From Candidatus Iainarchaeum sp. (GTDB lineage Archaea; Iainarchaeota; Iainarchaeia; Iainarchaeales; JAFGBZ01): 33,556 nucleotides of DNA. Where the stretch lies: assembly GCA_016932875.1 (NCBI GenBank), contig JAFGBZ010000062.1:1-33556 (forward strand), in the 5' to 3' direction. Shown in pieces: positions 7,726-16,745 of the stretch (positions are counted from its first letter, which is position 1; each line of letters opens with the position of its first letter). The notes beneath the pieces were generated by a model. That model did no database searches. It was given only the letters and a program-made list of their open reading frames with translations, and had not been told where the DNA came from. The position numbers were made by a program, and so were the translations under genes.

Positions 7726-9508
7726 AGATTTTATAATAATATTCTCCTCGTTGTTTTTGTTCTCTGTCTTTAACTGAATTTAATTTGTTTGCTCTTGGAC
7801 GTCCTGATTCAGGGTCTCTTCTGAAAGAAATATTCATTTGATTCAAAAATGAATTCATTCCTTCATGCATTGCAACAGGTTTTCCTGCAAATCCTTTTTC
7901 TGAAGGATTACCTGAAAAAACCATTAATCTATCTGAAACATGGTCAATGAATAAAATATCATGATCAACAATGAAAGCTGTTTTGTTTTTTTCATCAATT
8001 ACTCCACGGATTGTTTCAGCCATTGCAACCCTGTCTTCAGCATCAACAAAAGCGCTTGGTTCATCCAATAAAAGCAAATCATATTCACTTCGGGTTAAGG
8101 CAAGGGAAACAGCAACTTTTTGTAATTCGCCACCGCTTAATTGTTCTACTTTTTTTTCACTTAACTCACTTACATTCAAGCGCCTGTCAATCTGGGTTTT
8201 AAATAATTGAGTATCAACATGATTTTTATCAAATAATTCCTGCACAGAAATATCTTTTTCAGGAATAATATACTGAGGTTTATATGAAACCTTTAATCCA
8301 AGAGAAACATCTTGTTCATCAGCTTTTTCAACGCCTGCAAGAATTTTAACAAAAGTTGTTTTACCAATTGCATTAGGGCCTAAAATTCCTACTGCTTCAG
8401 CGCGAAATAATTTTCCTTCTTCAACTTCAAGAGAAAAACCATTAAAAGATTTTTTAAAAGAAGGATAATTTCCTAATAAAGTTTTCTTTTTATAATCAGC
8501 CGGAGGCCTTACAGAAAACTTTAATTCATATCCACGGAATTTTAAATTTTCATCTTTAATAAATCCATCCAAAAATTCATTTATTCCATTTCTGGTTGAT
8601 TTAGGATTTGAAACAACACCATAAACTGCTGGTTTTCCAAAAACAATATGAACTAAATCGCTTAAATAATCCAGTAAAGCTAAATCATGTTCAATTACAA
8701 TAACTGAAGTATTTTCATTTGCTAAAGAAGAAATTAATTCAGCTGCTTTTAATCTCTGGGAAACATCCAAATAACTTGAAGGTTCATCAAAAGCATAAAT
8801 ATCAGCTTTTTTTCCTGCAGCAGCAGCAATTGAAACTCGTTGTAATTCTCCTCCGCTTAAATTCTTTAAATCACGTTCAAGAATTTTTTCCAGTTCAAGT
8901 TTTGAAATTAATTCAGTTAAATTATTTTTTTCATTTGATTTCTTTAATAAATCATAAACTTTTCCTTTAATCATTTCAGGAAGCAAATCAATATTTTGAG
9001 GTTTAAAAGAAATTTTAATTCCTTTTTCTTTTAATTGTTTGAAAAACAGTGAAAGTTCTTTTCCTGCAAAAAAATCAATTACTTTATCCAAAGAAGCTTT
9101 TTCTTTATAATTACCTAAATTAGGAATTAAGCTTCCACTTAAAATATTTAATAAAGTACTTTTACCTAAACCATTTTTTCCGATTAAACCAACCACTTCA
9201 CCTTTTTTAGGATAAGGCATTCTGTAAACTCTGAAAGAATTTTTTCCAAACTGATGCAAGGGTTGAGATAAATTAGCAGTTAAATTAATTATTGAAATAG
9301 CTTTACGCGGGCATTTATTAGAACAAATCTGGCAGGCAGTGCATAATTCCTCTGAAATAATTGGACGATTTTTTTCCTTATCCTCAATAATGCATTGAGC
9401 TCCCTGCCTGTTAATAGGACAAAGTCTAATGCAAAGGAAATTTCCACAGCTTTCAGGAGAACATTTATTGTAATCAATTACAGCTAAGCGTTTTCTTTCG
9501 TCAGACAT
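7724..9508 (-). CDS. Ribosome recycling ATPase ABCE1/Rli1
   Basis: Splits ribosomes into subunits after termination or rescue, using ATP. The 594-residue protein has the full family layout. The N-terminal cysteine clusters (NKCSPESCGNFLCIRLCP and CTACQICSNKCP) ligate two 4Fe-4S centres. The first ABC domain has Walker A GLIGKNGLGKST and signature LSGGELQRV. The second has GILGPNAIGKTT, LSGGELQKV and Walker B LLLLDEPS. It starts at ATG and is divergent from the aPelota gene with 56 bases between them. The shared intergenic TTTAAA could serve as a TATA element for both. Confidence 0.96.
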   Translation of the reverse strand: MSDERKRLAVIDYNKCSPESCGNFLCIRLCPINRQGAQCIIEDKEKNRPIISEELCTACQICSNKCPRKAISIINLTANLSQPLHQFGKNSFRVYRMPYPKKGEVVGLIGKNGLGKSTLLNILSGSLIPNLGNYKEKASLDKVIDFFAGKELSLFFKQLKEKGIKISFKPQNIDLLPEMIKGKVYDLLKKSNEKNNLTELISKLELEKILERDLKNLSGGELQRVSIAAAAGKKADIYAFDEPSSYLDVSQRLKAAELISSLANENTSVIVIEHDLALLDYLSDLVHIVFGKPAVYGVVSNPKSTRNGINEFLDGFIKDENLKFRGYELKFSVRPPADYKKKTLLGNYPSFKKSFNGFSLEVEEGKLFRAEAVGILGPNAIGKTTFVKILAGVEKADEQDVSLGLKVSYKPQYIIPEKDISVQELFDKNHVDTQLFKTQIDRRLNVSELSEKKVEQLSGGELQKVAVSLALTRSEYDLLLLDEPSAFVDAEDRVAMAETIRGVIDEKNKTAFIVDHDILFIDHVSDRLMVFSGNPSEKGFAGKPVAMHEGMNSFLNQMNISFRRDPESGRPRANKLNSVKDREQKQRGEYYYKI

Positions 9509-9564
9509 ATAGATTAAATAGAAAAGAAAAACAATTTAAAGGAATAATCCAAGTTAATAGTAAT

Positions 9565-10605
9565 ATGAAAGTGCTAACTATTAATCGGAAAGAACAATTC
9601 TTTGAAGTACTTCCTGATTCAATTGAAGATTTATGGGTTTTAGAAAGATTGATTCAAGAAGGAGATTTATGTAGCGGGCAGACTGAAAGAAAGATTAAAG
9701 CAACACAAGAAGGAGAAAAGACAGTAAAGAAAGCTGTTTTTATTGAAGTGAAAGCAGAAAAAATTGAATTTCACCCTGATTCTGCAAGTTTACGCATACT
9801 TGGAGAAATAACTGCAGGACACCCAGCAGAATTAATTGAAATAAAATCCCATCACACAATTGAAGCTGAAATTGGAAAAAAAATTAAAATAAAAAAAGAA
9901 AAATTAATGCAATACCACATTGAATTATTAGAGAAAGCAAAAAAAGCTTCAATGAAAGAAAAAATTCTTGCAGTAATCCTTGATGATGAAGAAGCAGGAT
10001 TATATACTGTATCAGATTACGGCACAGAAAAAAAAGCATTAATTAAAGCAGAAAAACAAGGAAAAAGATTTAAAGCAGAAGAAAAAGGAAACAAATACTT
10101 TGAAGAAATAATTGAAAAAATTTCACAGCTTGAATCAAAAAAAATAATTATTGCAGGCCCTGGATTTACAAGAGAAAATTTAATTAAATTCATGCAAAAC
10201 AAAAAACAAAAAATGCAGATAATAAATGAACCGCTTAATTCAATTGGAAAAACAGGTTTAACTGAATTAATTAAATCAGGTAAAATGAAAGCACTGGAAA
10301 AAGAAATGGAATTAGAAAAAGAAGCATTAGCTGTAGAGGAATTAATTACTGAAATAAGCAGAGAAAACAAATTAGCTGAATATGGTTTAAATGAAGTAAA
10401 AAAAGCAATTGAATTTGGAGCAGGAAAAAAATTACTTGTATTAGATGAACTATTATTAAAAAACAGAAAAGAAATGGAAGAAATAATTAATTCAGCAGAA
10501 CAGCAAAAAACACCAGTAATAATTGTTTCAGTGAAAACAGATGCAGGAAAAAAACTCAAAGGATTAAGCGGAATTGCTGCTTTATTAAGATTTAAAATTC
10601 AGTGA
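9565..10605 (+). CDS. aPelota (Dom34) ribosome rescue factor
   Basis: A paralogue of aRF1 that enters the A site of stalled ribosomes with aEF-1alpha and recruits ABCE1. The 346 residues cover the N-terminal Sm-like domain (about 1-130, including GHPAELIEIKSHHTIE), the central domain (KILAVILDDEEAGLYTV to GPGFTRENLIKFM) and the C-terminal eRF1-like domain. There is no GGQ motif, as expected for Pelota. ATTTAAAG lies about 30 bases before the ATG and no ribosome-binding site is visible, suggesting a leaderless transcript. Placement head-to-head with its partner ABCE1 supports the call. Confidence 0.93.
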   Translation: MKVLTINRKEQFFEVLPDSIEDLWVLERLIQEGDLCSGQTERKIKATQEGEKTVKKAVFIEVKAEKIEFHPDSASLRILGEITAGHPAELIEIKSHHTIEAEIGKKIKIKKEKLMQYHIELLEKAKKASMKEKILAVILDDEEAGLYTVSDYGTEKKALIKAEKQGKRFKAEEKGNKYFEEIIEKISQLESKKIIIAGPGFTRENLIKFMQNKKQKMQIINEPLNSIGKTGLTELIKSGKMKALEKEMELEKEALAVEELITEISRENKLAEYGLNEVKKAIEFGAGKKLLVLDELLLKNRKEMEEIINSAEQQKTPVIIVSVKTDAGKKLKGLSGIAALLRFKIQ

Positions 10606-10610
10606 ATAAT

Positions 10611-10979
10611 TTATTCAATCCTGTATTCCATCCAATTAATTTTTTTATCTTTAACTAATTGTTTTATGTTTTTTTGTTTTGCACTTAACTGGGATTTATT
10701 TGTTTTAAATTCACAGAAAACTATTTTGTTTTCATCAAAAACTATTCCATCAATTGGTTTCCCTATAAAACAGAAATCCTGCGGATTAAAAGGAAAATCT
10801 TTAGTGAAAGGAATCCATTGCTCTGTTAACTGCCCGTATTTAACTGACTGGGAAATTTTCTGGGTTTTTAATTCAGTTAATTTTACTGAAAGGGAGGAAA
10901 TTTTATGGAATAAAAAAATAGTTACTCCAATTAAAATTACAAGTAAAACTAACAAAAACAACAGGAAAAAATCCATCAA
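10611..10979 (-). CDS. Membrane-anchored Holliday-junction-resolvase-like nuclease
   Basis: One N-terminal membrane helix (MMDFFLLFLLVLLVILIGVTIF) precedes a short coiled region and a nuclease-like domain. The domain shows KYGQLTEQWIPF, FIGKPIDGIVF and IVFCEFKTNKS. It resembles the archaeal family described as endonuclease related to archaeal Holliday junction resolvase (Pfam Endonuc_Holl), where E, D and ExK are the metal-binding residues, all present here. The function is unknown; a membrane-tethered nuclease fits the sequence. It converges on aPelota with 5 bases between them. The start could be either of the two first Met codons. Confidence 0.7.
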   Translation of the reverse strand: MMDFFLLFLLVLLVILIGVTIFLFHKISSLSVKLTELKTQKISQSVKYGQLTEQWIPFTKDFPFNPQDFCFIGKPIDGIVFDENKIVFCEFKTNKSQLSAKQKNIKQLVKDKKINWMEYRIE

Positions 10980-11029
10980 CTCACTTAACTTTCAAATTCA
11001 ATTAAACAACTTTTCTTTTTGCATCTGTG

Positions 11030-11054
11030 CTTTTTCTTTTTTTAAAAGAAAAAG
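11030..11054. other. AT-rich hairpin downstream of the 115-residue gene
   Basis: An 11-base perfect inverted repeat (CTTTTTCTTTT, loop TTT, AAAAGAAAAG) lies 6 bases after the stop of the minus-strand gene that begins at 11408. It may aid termination or protect the 3' end. It is loosely similar to the AT-rich hairpins at 25965-25989 and 33387-33413, but the flanks do not match well enough to include it in that repeat family. Confidence 0.4.
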
Positions 11055-11060
11055 TCAGGT

Positions 11061-11408
11061 TTAGTAATATTTTGTTCCGTCGCCTGTTAAAATTACTAAT
11101 GAATACTTTGAACCTTTTTCTTTTGCTGCTGAAAGCAATGCAATGTGTTCTTTTCCTGAACCTGAAACAATTGATAAAGCTAATTCGCCTTCAGGAAGTT
11201 TTTCCATTATTTCTTTTTTAATTATTTCAAATCCTGCTCTGCTGTTAACAAGAATCCAGTTTGCTTCTTTTGATGGTTTAAAGTTTTCTTTACCCCAGTC
11301 ATTTGAAATAAGGTAAATTCCATCCCATTCTTCTTCAGCAATCAAACGAGCCACATGTCCCCATGTTCCTTTGCCCATTCCAAGAACTGCAACTAAACTT
11401 TTTCCCAT
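11061..11408 (-). CDS. Uncharacterised small Rossmann-like protein
   Basis: The 115 residues begin with a beta strand and glycine-rich turn (SLVAVLGMGKGTWGHVARLI) and later show LALSIVSGSGKEHIALLSAA, a pattern of alternating strand and helix. GSGKEH recalls the glycine turns of Rossmann-like or CARF-type sensor domains, but this is a resemblance only and no HTH or nuclease domain is attached. A GGGGGTTATTTT stretch precedes the ATG, and a TATA-like TTTATATA and a perfect palindrome lie upstream. Product function unknown. Confidence 0.6.
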   Translation of the reverse strand: MGKSLVAVLGMGKGTWGHVARLIAEEEWDGIYLISNDWGKENFKPSKEANWILVNSRAGFEIIKKEIMEKLPEGELALSIVSGSGKEHIALLSAAKEKGSKYSLVILTGDGTKYY

Positions 11409-11428
11409 AAAATAACCCCCAAAAAAGT

Positions 11429-11462
11429 ATATAGAATTCTATATTATTAATATTATATAAAG
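11429..11462 (-). promoter_or_regulatory. Promoter with 16-base palindrome, possible operator
   Basis: Upstream of the gene starting at 11408, the minus strand reads CTTTATATAATATT (TATA-like, 11449-11462) and then a perfect 16-base palindrome ATATAGAATTCTATAT (11429-11444). The palindrome lies roughly where transcription would start, so a dimeric repressor could block there. The palindrome is AT-rich and chance is not excluded. Confidence 0.35.
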
Positions 11463-11530
11463 ATAATGGATTTAAAAGAATTAAAAAAAATAAAAGGAAT
11501 TGAAGGTTTATTTTAGAAATAAGGATTAAA

Positions 11531-13114
11531 TCAGCGTTTTTTAAGGTTTTTAAACATGTAAACGCCTTTTTTAGAGTAATTAAATTTTTCTTTATAATAA
11601 TTTTTTACTCCTAATCCTGAAATAATAATCATTTTCTTTTTATCAAATTCATTTAATGCAAGCTCTTCAGCTTTATTGATTAATAATTGTCCTATTCCTT
11701 TATGCTGTACTGCGGTTTCTTTATGTTTTCCTACTGCAAGGGCTTCACCGTAAACATGCAGTTCTCTTATCAAAGCTGTTTCTGAATCAATTTCTTTTCT
11801 GAATGAAGTTGAAGGAATTCTTAATCTTGTAAATCCTGCAAGAATTTTTCTTTTTTTGTCTTCAAAGGAAATAAATAATTCTTTTCCTTTTGATGCATCA
11901 TATTTTTCAGTAAATAATTTGAATTCATTTAAATCAAATTCAGTTCCTTTTCTTGCATTAATTCCTGCTTCTCTGCATCTGATGCATTTGCATTCAGTTT
12001 TATTTTTCTTTAATTCAGTTTCAACTAATTCACGTAAATTGCTTTTAGTTACTCCTGCATCAATTAATCCTGCAGGAATGTCTCTTTGAATTCTCATAAT
12101 CCTAACCCAAGGAGGAATTTCTTCTTTTAATTTAGCAATTAATTTAGCTGCTCTTTCATTTGAAAGCGGAGTGAATTCATTTTTTTTATATAACTCATAA
12201 AGTTTTGTTCCTTTAATTACTAAACAAGGATAAATTTTCAGCATATCTGGTTTAAATTCAGGATTTGAAAAAACTTTTCTGAACATCAATAAATCTTTTT
12301 TTTCATTTGAACCATACATTCCAGGCATTAAATGATAAACTATTTTGAAAGCAGAATCCTTCAATAATTGAGTTGAATTAATTACATCTAACACTGAATG
12401 ATTTCTTTTATTCAATGAATAAATTTCATCATCAGGATTCTGAACACCTAATTCAACACGCGTTCCTCCTAATTCAAGAAATCTGTTTATTTCTTTTTTT
12501 CCGCAGTAATCAGGACGGGTTTCAAAAGTTATTCCAATTATTCTGCGCAAAGATTTTTCAGCTGAAAGTTTTGCTTCTTTAAATGAATTATTTTTCTTTT
12601 CAGTTACTGCATCTAAACAGCGTTTAACAAAATTTTTCTGATAAGAATAAGGCATTGAAGCAAGTGTTCCTCCCATTACAATTAATTCAATTTTTTCAGC
12701 TTTATGTCCTATTGCATCTAATTGTTCTATTCGATTTCTTGCCTGCTTAAATGCATTAAATTTAAACATTAATCCGCGCATTGCAGCAGGTTCTTTTCCA
12801 GTATAACTTTTAGGAGTATTTACTCCAATTCCAGTAGAACAATAAATGCATTGTCCTGGACATTTATGGGGTTTAACCATTACAGCAATTATCTGCACTC
12901 CTGAAATTGAACGCGTGGATTTAATTGAAAGAAATTGCTTTGCTTTTTCAGAAGGGTTTTTAGTTAATGAAAGCAAATCAGGGTTTGTAGGAATTTTTTT
13001 AACTGAATGTTTTCTGCATAAAATCATTTTTTTTAAATTTAATTCTTTAAATGACTTTATTTTACCTGAATCAATTAAATCATTTAATTCTAAAACAAAG
13101 GATTCAATAGACAA
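11531..13114 (-). CDS. elp3: Elp3-type tRNA uridine-34 modification enzyme
   Basis: Radical SAM plus acetyltransferase enzyme that installs carboxymethyl-type groups on U34 of tRNAs, in archaea without the other Elongator subunits. Cys85, Cys89 and Cys92 in KPHKCPGQCIYC form the 4Fe-4S site, followed by KSYTGKEPAAMRG, a family hallmark. The C-terminal GNAT domain shows RELHVYG, QHKGIGQLLI (acetyl-CoA loop) and SGLGVKNYYKEKFNY. At 527 residues the length is normal. The start is TTG, 6 bases after the upstream secreted-protein gene, suggesting one transcript. Confidence 0.94.
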   Translation of the reverse strand: MSIESFVLELNDLIDSGKIKSFKELNLKKMILCRKHSVKKIPTNPDLLSLTKNPSEKAKQFLSIKSTRSISGVQIIAVMVKPHKCPGQCIYCSTGIGVNTPKSYTGKEPAAMRGLMFKFNAFKQARNRIEQLDAIGHKAEKIELIVMGGTLASMPYSYQKNFVKRCLDAVTEKKNNSFKEAKLSAEKSLRRIIGITFETRPDYCGKKEINRFLELGGTRVELGVQNPDDEIYSLNKRNHSVLDVINSTQLLKDSAFKIVYHLMPGMYGSNEKKDLLMFRKVFSNPEFKPDMLKIYPCLVIKGTKLYELYKKNEFTPLSNERAAKLIAKLKEEIPPWVRIMRIQRDIPAGLIDAGVTKSNLRELVETELKKNKTECKCIRCREAGINARKGTEFDLNEFKLFTEKYDASKGKELFISFEDKKRKILAGFTRLRIPSTSFRKEIDSETALIRELHVYGEALAVGKHKETAVQHKGIGQLLINKAEELALNEFDKKKMIIISGLGVKNYYKEKFNYSKKGVYMFKNLKKR

Positions 13115-13120
13115 CTGAAA

Positions 13121-13909
13121 TCACATTAAATAGCCTGCAAGCACATTAATTAAATTAAATGGAATCAATGAAATTGAATAAACTGGAAACCCTGCAAGAA
13201 AAGCATAAAATTTTCCTTCAAGCGAAGGCTTTGAATTCATTACTGCATTAAGTGAAACAAGAATTTTTTTATTTTCATTTAAAAAATTAAATTTAAACTG
13301 TCTTCTTTCAGTCTGCTGAGGAACAACTTTAACATTTAATTCTTTAACTGAATTAGCCGGAACAATAAATGAAACTGCTTCAGTCCATGTTCTTGGAAGA
13401 GATGATTCCATTAAAATTTCCTGAGAACAAATTGAATTATTTGAAACAATCAATAAATACTTTGAAGATTCGCCTGTTTTTCCTTCAACAAAAAGAGCAG
13501 GAGAAGAAGCAAGAATTAATTGTTCATTAGTGATTATAACTTTTAAAGTAAAAGATTCTTTTTCAACTGATTTTAATGGAGCTGAAAGAATTAAATTAAT
13601 ATTATAAATATTCGGCAAAGTTGTTTCAGGAATTTTAATTAAAACTTCAATTGTTTTATCATTTTTGCCTGAAGATACAAGCTCCCAGCCTGAAGGAAGC
13701 ATTACATCAGCTTTTTCCCATAATAAGCCGTCTTCACGGTAAGAGTTGTCTGAAACAATTAATTTAAGCGTTTGTCCAGGCATTGCTTTGCCTAATTCAA
13801 TTGAATCATTTGCCTGCAGATGGCTTTCAATTGGAATTAAAATCAATGAATCAGCAAAACAATTAACTGAAAAAAGCAATAAAACTAATAAAACAGTTTT
13901 TTTAAACAT
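13121..13909 (-). CDS. Secreted or membrane-anchored beta-rich protein
   Basis: A Sec signal peptide (MFKKTVLLVLLLFSVNCFADS) is followed by about 210 residues rich in alternating hydrophobic and polar positions, typical of Ig-like or NEW3-type beta-sandwich domains. Segments such as MPGQTLKLIVSDNS and IPETTLPNIYNINLIL fit that pattern. The C-terminus has a hydrophobic stretch (SISLIPFNLINVLAGYLM) that may anchor it with the bulk outside. A GGGGAG ribosome-binding site precedes the ATG. It is upstream of elp3 in an apparent operon without an obvious functional link. Specific role unknown. Confidence 0.65.
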   Translation of the reverse strand: MFKKTVLLVLLLFSVNCFADSLILIPIESHLQANDSIELGKAMPGQTLKLIVSDNSYREDGLLWEKADVMLPSGWELVSSGKNDKTIEVLIKIPETTLPNIYNINLILSAPLKSVEKESFTLKVIITNEQLILASSPALFVEGKTGESSKYLLIVSNNSICSQEILMESSLPRTWTEAVSFIVPANSVKELNVKVVPQQTERRQFKFNFLNENKKILVSLNAVMNSKPSLEGKFYAFLAGFPVYSISLIPFNLINVLAGYLM

Positions 13910-13975
13910 TCAACTCCCCCATAATATAACTAAATATATGAGCAAAACTTAAAAATGAATTTGAGGGGTTAAAAA

Positions 13976-14557
13976 ATGCCTAAAACAAGGTTTGAAATGA
14001 TTAAAGAACGGCATAGAAAAACATTTGAAGAAGCTTTAAGCAAAGGAAAAATCGATGAGCCCTTGCTTGAATTATGCGAATTTATTTCAAAAACAAAAAA
14101 TTATTTTACAAGCAGCCATTGCTCTGGAAGAATAATGCTTTTAAATTCTGATTTAAATGAAGAAAAAAAAGAAGCAGCTTTTTACAGAAAATGGCATAGA
14201 AAAGTTGAATTCAAGGAATTAATGAATGCATTAACTGAATGCAGTCATCCTTTATGGTTTAAAATGGAGCCATTCATTCTTCACATCGGATGCGGAACAA
14301 TGGAAAATGCAAAAAAATTAATTGAATTAAAAGACAAATCAGGAATTAAACGCGGAGGAATAATGGTTTTAAGCGAAGGAAAAATAATTCTTGAATTAAC
14401 TGGAACACAATACATTAGTGTTCCATTAAAAGACAAAAAAATGCTTTTAGATGAACAAGCATTAAAAATAGTTCTTGAAACAGCAAATAAAAAAATGGAT
14501 AAAAACTTTGAACAAATTAAAAGACTTACAATAAATGCAAAAAAAATGCTGAAATGA
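13976..14557 (+). CDS. taw3: tRNA wybutosine-synthesis methyltransferase Taw3
   Basis: Methylates the N4 position of the imidazopurine during wyosine-derivative synthesis at G37 of tRNA-Phe. The 193 residues contain the TYW3/Taw3 landmarks: YFTSSHCSGRIML near residue 42, the WHRKVEF region, PLWFKMEPFILHIGCGTMENA, SGIKRGGIMV and LTGTQYISVPL. A GAGGGG ribosome-binding site precedes the ATG. It is followed 39 bases later by ThpR, another RNA enzyme, and faces Elp3 across the secreted-protein gene, so tRNA processing genes are grouped here. Confidence 0.92.
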   Translation: MPKTRFEMIKERHRKTFEEALSKGKIDEPLLELCEFISKTKNYFTSSHCSGRIMLLNSDLNEEKKEAAFYRKWHRKVEFKELMNALTECSHPLWFKMEPFILHIGCGTMENAKKLIELKDKSGIKRGGIMVLSEGKIILELTGTQYISVPLKDKKMLLDEQALKIVLETANKKMDKNFEQIKRLTINAKKMLK

Positions 14558-14596
14558 AAAAATAAATTAAAATTAAAAAAATTTAAAGTGAATTAA

Positions 14597-15103
14597 ATGC
14601 GCTGTTTTATTGCATTGAATTTATCAAATAAAGCAAAAAAAGAAATTAATGAATTAAATGAATTGATTGATGAAAAAAAATTCAGAAAAGTAAAAGAAGA
14701 AAATTTTCATATTACAATGCGTTTTTTAGGCGAAATAAGCGAAGAAAAAGCATTTGAATTAAGCAGGAAATTAAATGAAATTAAATTTAATGAATTTGAA
14801 ATTGAATTAAATGAAGCAGGCTTTTTCGGATTAAATGTTTTATGGATTGCTTCAAAAGAAAAAGAAAAATTAAATGAATTAAATGAAAAATTGAATGAAT
14901 TAATTGGAGAAGATAAAAGATTTCATGCACATGTAACTCTTGCAAGAAACAGAAATGCTGAAAAAAAAGAATTTAAGGAAGCAGTTGAAAAATTAAGGGA
15001 AAAAAAGTTTTCAATTAAATCAAAAATTAATTCAATTGATTTAATGGAATCAGAATTAACAAGCAAAGGAAGCAAATACAAAAAAATTAATTTAAAAAAT
15101 TAA
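14597..15103 (+). CDS. thpR: RNA 2',3'-cyclic phosphodiesterase (2'-5' ligase family)
   Basis: A 168-residue 2H phosphoesterase with both catalytic HxT motifs: HIT (residues 38-40, in FHITMRFLG) and HVT (112-114, in FHAHVTLAR). The family hydrolyses 2',3'-cyclic phosphate ends and was first seen as a 2'-5' RNA ligase. The length is typical. The gene overlaps the convergent ATPase gene by 4 bases at their stop codons. Confidence 0.93.
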   Translation: MRCFIALNLSNKAKKEINELNELIDEKKFRKVKEENFHITMRFLGEISEEKAFELSRKLNEIKFNEFEIELNEAGFFGLNVLWIASKEKEKLNELNEKLNELIGEDKRFHAHVTLARNRNAEKKEFKEAVEKLREKKFSIKSKINSIDLMESELTSKGSKYKKINLKN

Positions 15104-16674
15104 AATTTCGGTGAAACATTATTCACTACATTTTCAAGAATTTCTTCCGGGTTATGATAATATTTCTGAATTATTGTTTCAACCTGTGGAGTTGAAGTGA
15201 TTTTGTTTGAAACCAGCCAGTCAAGGATGCGTTTTCTTATTCCTATTTCCTGAAGTACTTCTTTTTTTGTTTTAGCAGTTCTTTCAGCAAGCAGTTCAAT
15301 TGTATGGCTTGGAATATTTGTTCTCTTTATTTCATCTGACTGTTTATCCCATTCAAAAACATTTGCAAGCAATGGTTTTCCTTCAAGAGAAGTTAATTCA
15401 GTTATCTGATTCATTCGTCTAATAATCCCTTTTCCGCGGATATAATATTTGGATTGAACTAAAATCAAATCAAGCAAGGGAATCATTGATTCAGGAACAC
15501 TCATTGGATTTGATTCTAATCTAATCAATAAATCTTTTGCAGTATTTGAATGCAATGTACCCATGCTTCCTTTATGTCCTGTATCCATTGCAACAAATAA
15601 AGTCTGAGCTTCTTCTCCGCGGACTTCGCCTAAAATTATTCTGTCAGGACGCATTCTTAAAGAATTTTTCAATAAATCATTCATTGAAACTTCCTGCAGT
15701 TCCCTTATACGTGGTTTTGCTTCCATCTGCACCCAATTTTCTCTGGAACCCAAATGCAGTTCAAGAGTATCTTCAATTGTAATTATTCTGTCGCTGTAAC
15801 GAATGAAACTTGTAAGCACATTAAGGGTTGCAGTTTTTCCGCTTCCTGTTCCGCCTGAAATAATCATATTCATTGGCTCAATGTTAAGCCCTTCAACCAT
15901 AACCCATAAAAATGCAGCAACATCTGAAGAAAGAGTTTTATTATTAATTAAATCAATTACAGATAAAGGAATATGAGTAAATTTTCTTATTGTAAGAGTT
16001 GCACCAAAAGGAGTAACATAGGAATCTGTTGCATTTGCTCTGCTTCCATCAGGAAGTCTTGCATCCAATAAAGGCGCATTTTCTGAAATTTTTCTTCCGC
16101 AAGTTTCAGCAATCTTTGCAATTAAATCATCTAAATATTGTTTGCTTGAAATCATCAGATTTGTTTTGCATAAACCATAACGTTTATGATAAACATAAAT
16201 TGGTTTTTTTGCACCATTAATCATTACTTCTTCAAGTTTTTCATCTTCAATTAATGAAGCAATTAATCCATAACCAACTGATTCATCAATAAGCCTTGAA
16301 GAAAAAATTAATGGATCAGAAACATCTTTCACATATTTTTTCAAAAGCAAGGAAAGAGAACGCTTTAAATCAGAATAAAGTTCAGGATTTAATAGTTTTG
16401 ATTTTCCATCAACAGGATTTAAAATGCGGATTATTAATTCATTAAGTTCAGAAAAAAAATCCGATGAAATGCCTTTAATTTTTGAAGAAGACATTAAATT
16501 AGAACCGCTTATTGAATGTGCAAGAAAAGAAAAAATAACCTGCTCTTTCTCAGTGAATTCAGGAAATGAAACAACATAGAAATTCTGGGGAAAACCTTCA
16601 AAAATTTCAACTGAATCATATGACTCAAGTATTTTTCCTTTAATATCTTCAATCCCTGAATTCTTTTTAACCAA
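15100..16674 (-). CDS. Type II/IV secretion (pilus assembly) ATPase, GspE/VirB11 family
   Basis: A hexameric motor ATPase that powers assembly of type IV pilus-like structures at the cytoplasmic face. The 524 residues include an N-terminal regulatory region and then the motor: Walker A IISGGTGSGKT (about 271-281), Asp box RIITIEDTLEL, Walker B RPDRIILGEVRG and His box GHKGSMGTLHS. It probably serves the pilin-like proteins encoded at 3.2-4.8 kb, but no GspF/TadC-type membrane platform or prepilin peptidase gene is in the window. The start is TTG; the N-terminus is unconfirmed. Confidence 0.9.
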   Translation of the reverse strand: MVKKNSGIEDIKGKILESYDSVEIFEGFPQNFYVVSFPEFTEKEQVIFSFLAHSISGSNLMSSSKIKGISSDFFSELNELIIRILNPVDGKSKLLNPELYSDLKRSLSLLLKKYVKDVSDPLIFSSRLIDESVGYGLIASLIEDEKLEEVMINGAKKPIYVYHKRYGLCKTNLMISSKQYLDDLIAKIAETCGRKISENAPLLDARLPDGSRANATDSYVTPFGATLTIRKFTHIPLSVIDLINNKTLSSDVAAFLWVMVEGLNIEPMNMIISGGTGSGKTATLNVLTSFIRYSDRIITIEDTLELHLGSRENWVQMEAKPRIRELQEVSMNDLLKNSLRMRPDRIILGEVRGEEAQTLFVAMDTGHKGSMGTLHSNTAKDLLIRLESNPMSVPESMIPLLDLILVQSKYYIRGKGIIRRMNQITELTSLEGKPLLANVFEWDKQSDEIKRTNIPSHTIELLAERTAKTKKEVLQEIGIRKRILDWLVSNKITSTPQVETIIQKYYHNPEEILENVVNNVSPKF

Positions 16675-16745
16675 ATAAAACCACTGTTTAAAAAAGTGTT
16701 AAACATATATTTATTTTTATCAATTCACATTATATTGAATGAAAA

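Noticed and set aside
11466-11516. 17-codon ORF MDLKELKKIKGIEGLF between the 115-residue gene and elp3
   Set aside because: No ribosome-binding site, and composition equals the background AT-rich codon pattern.
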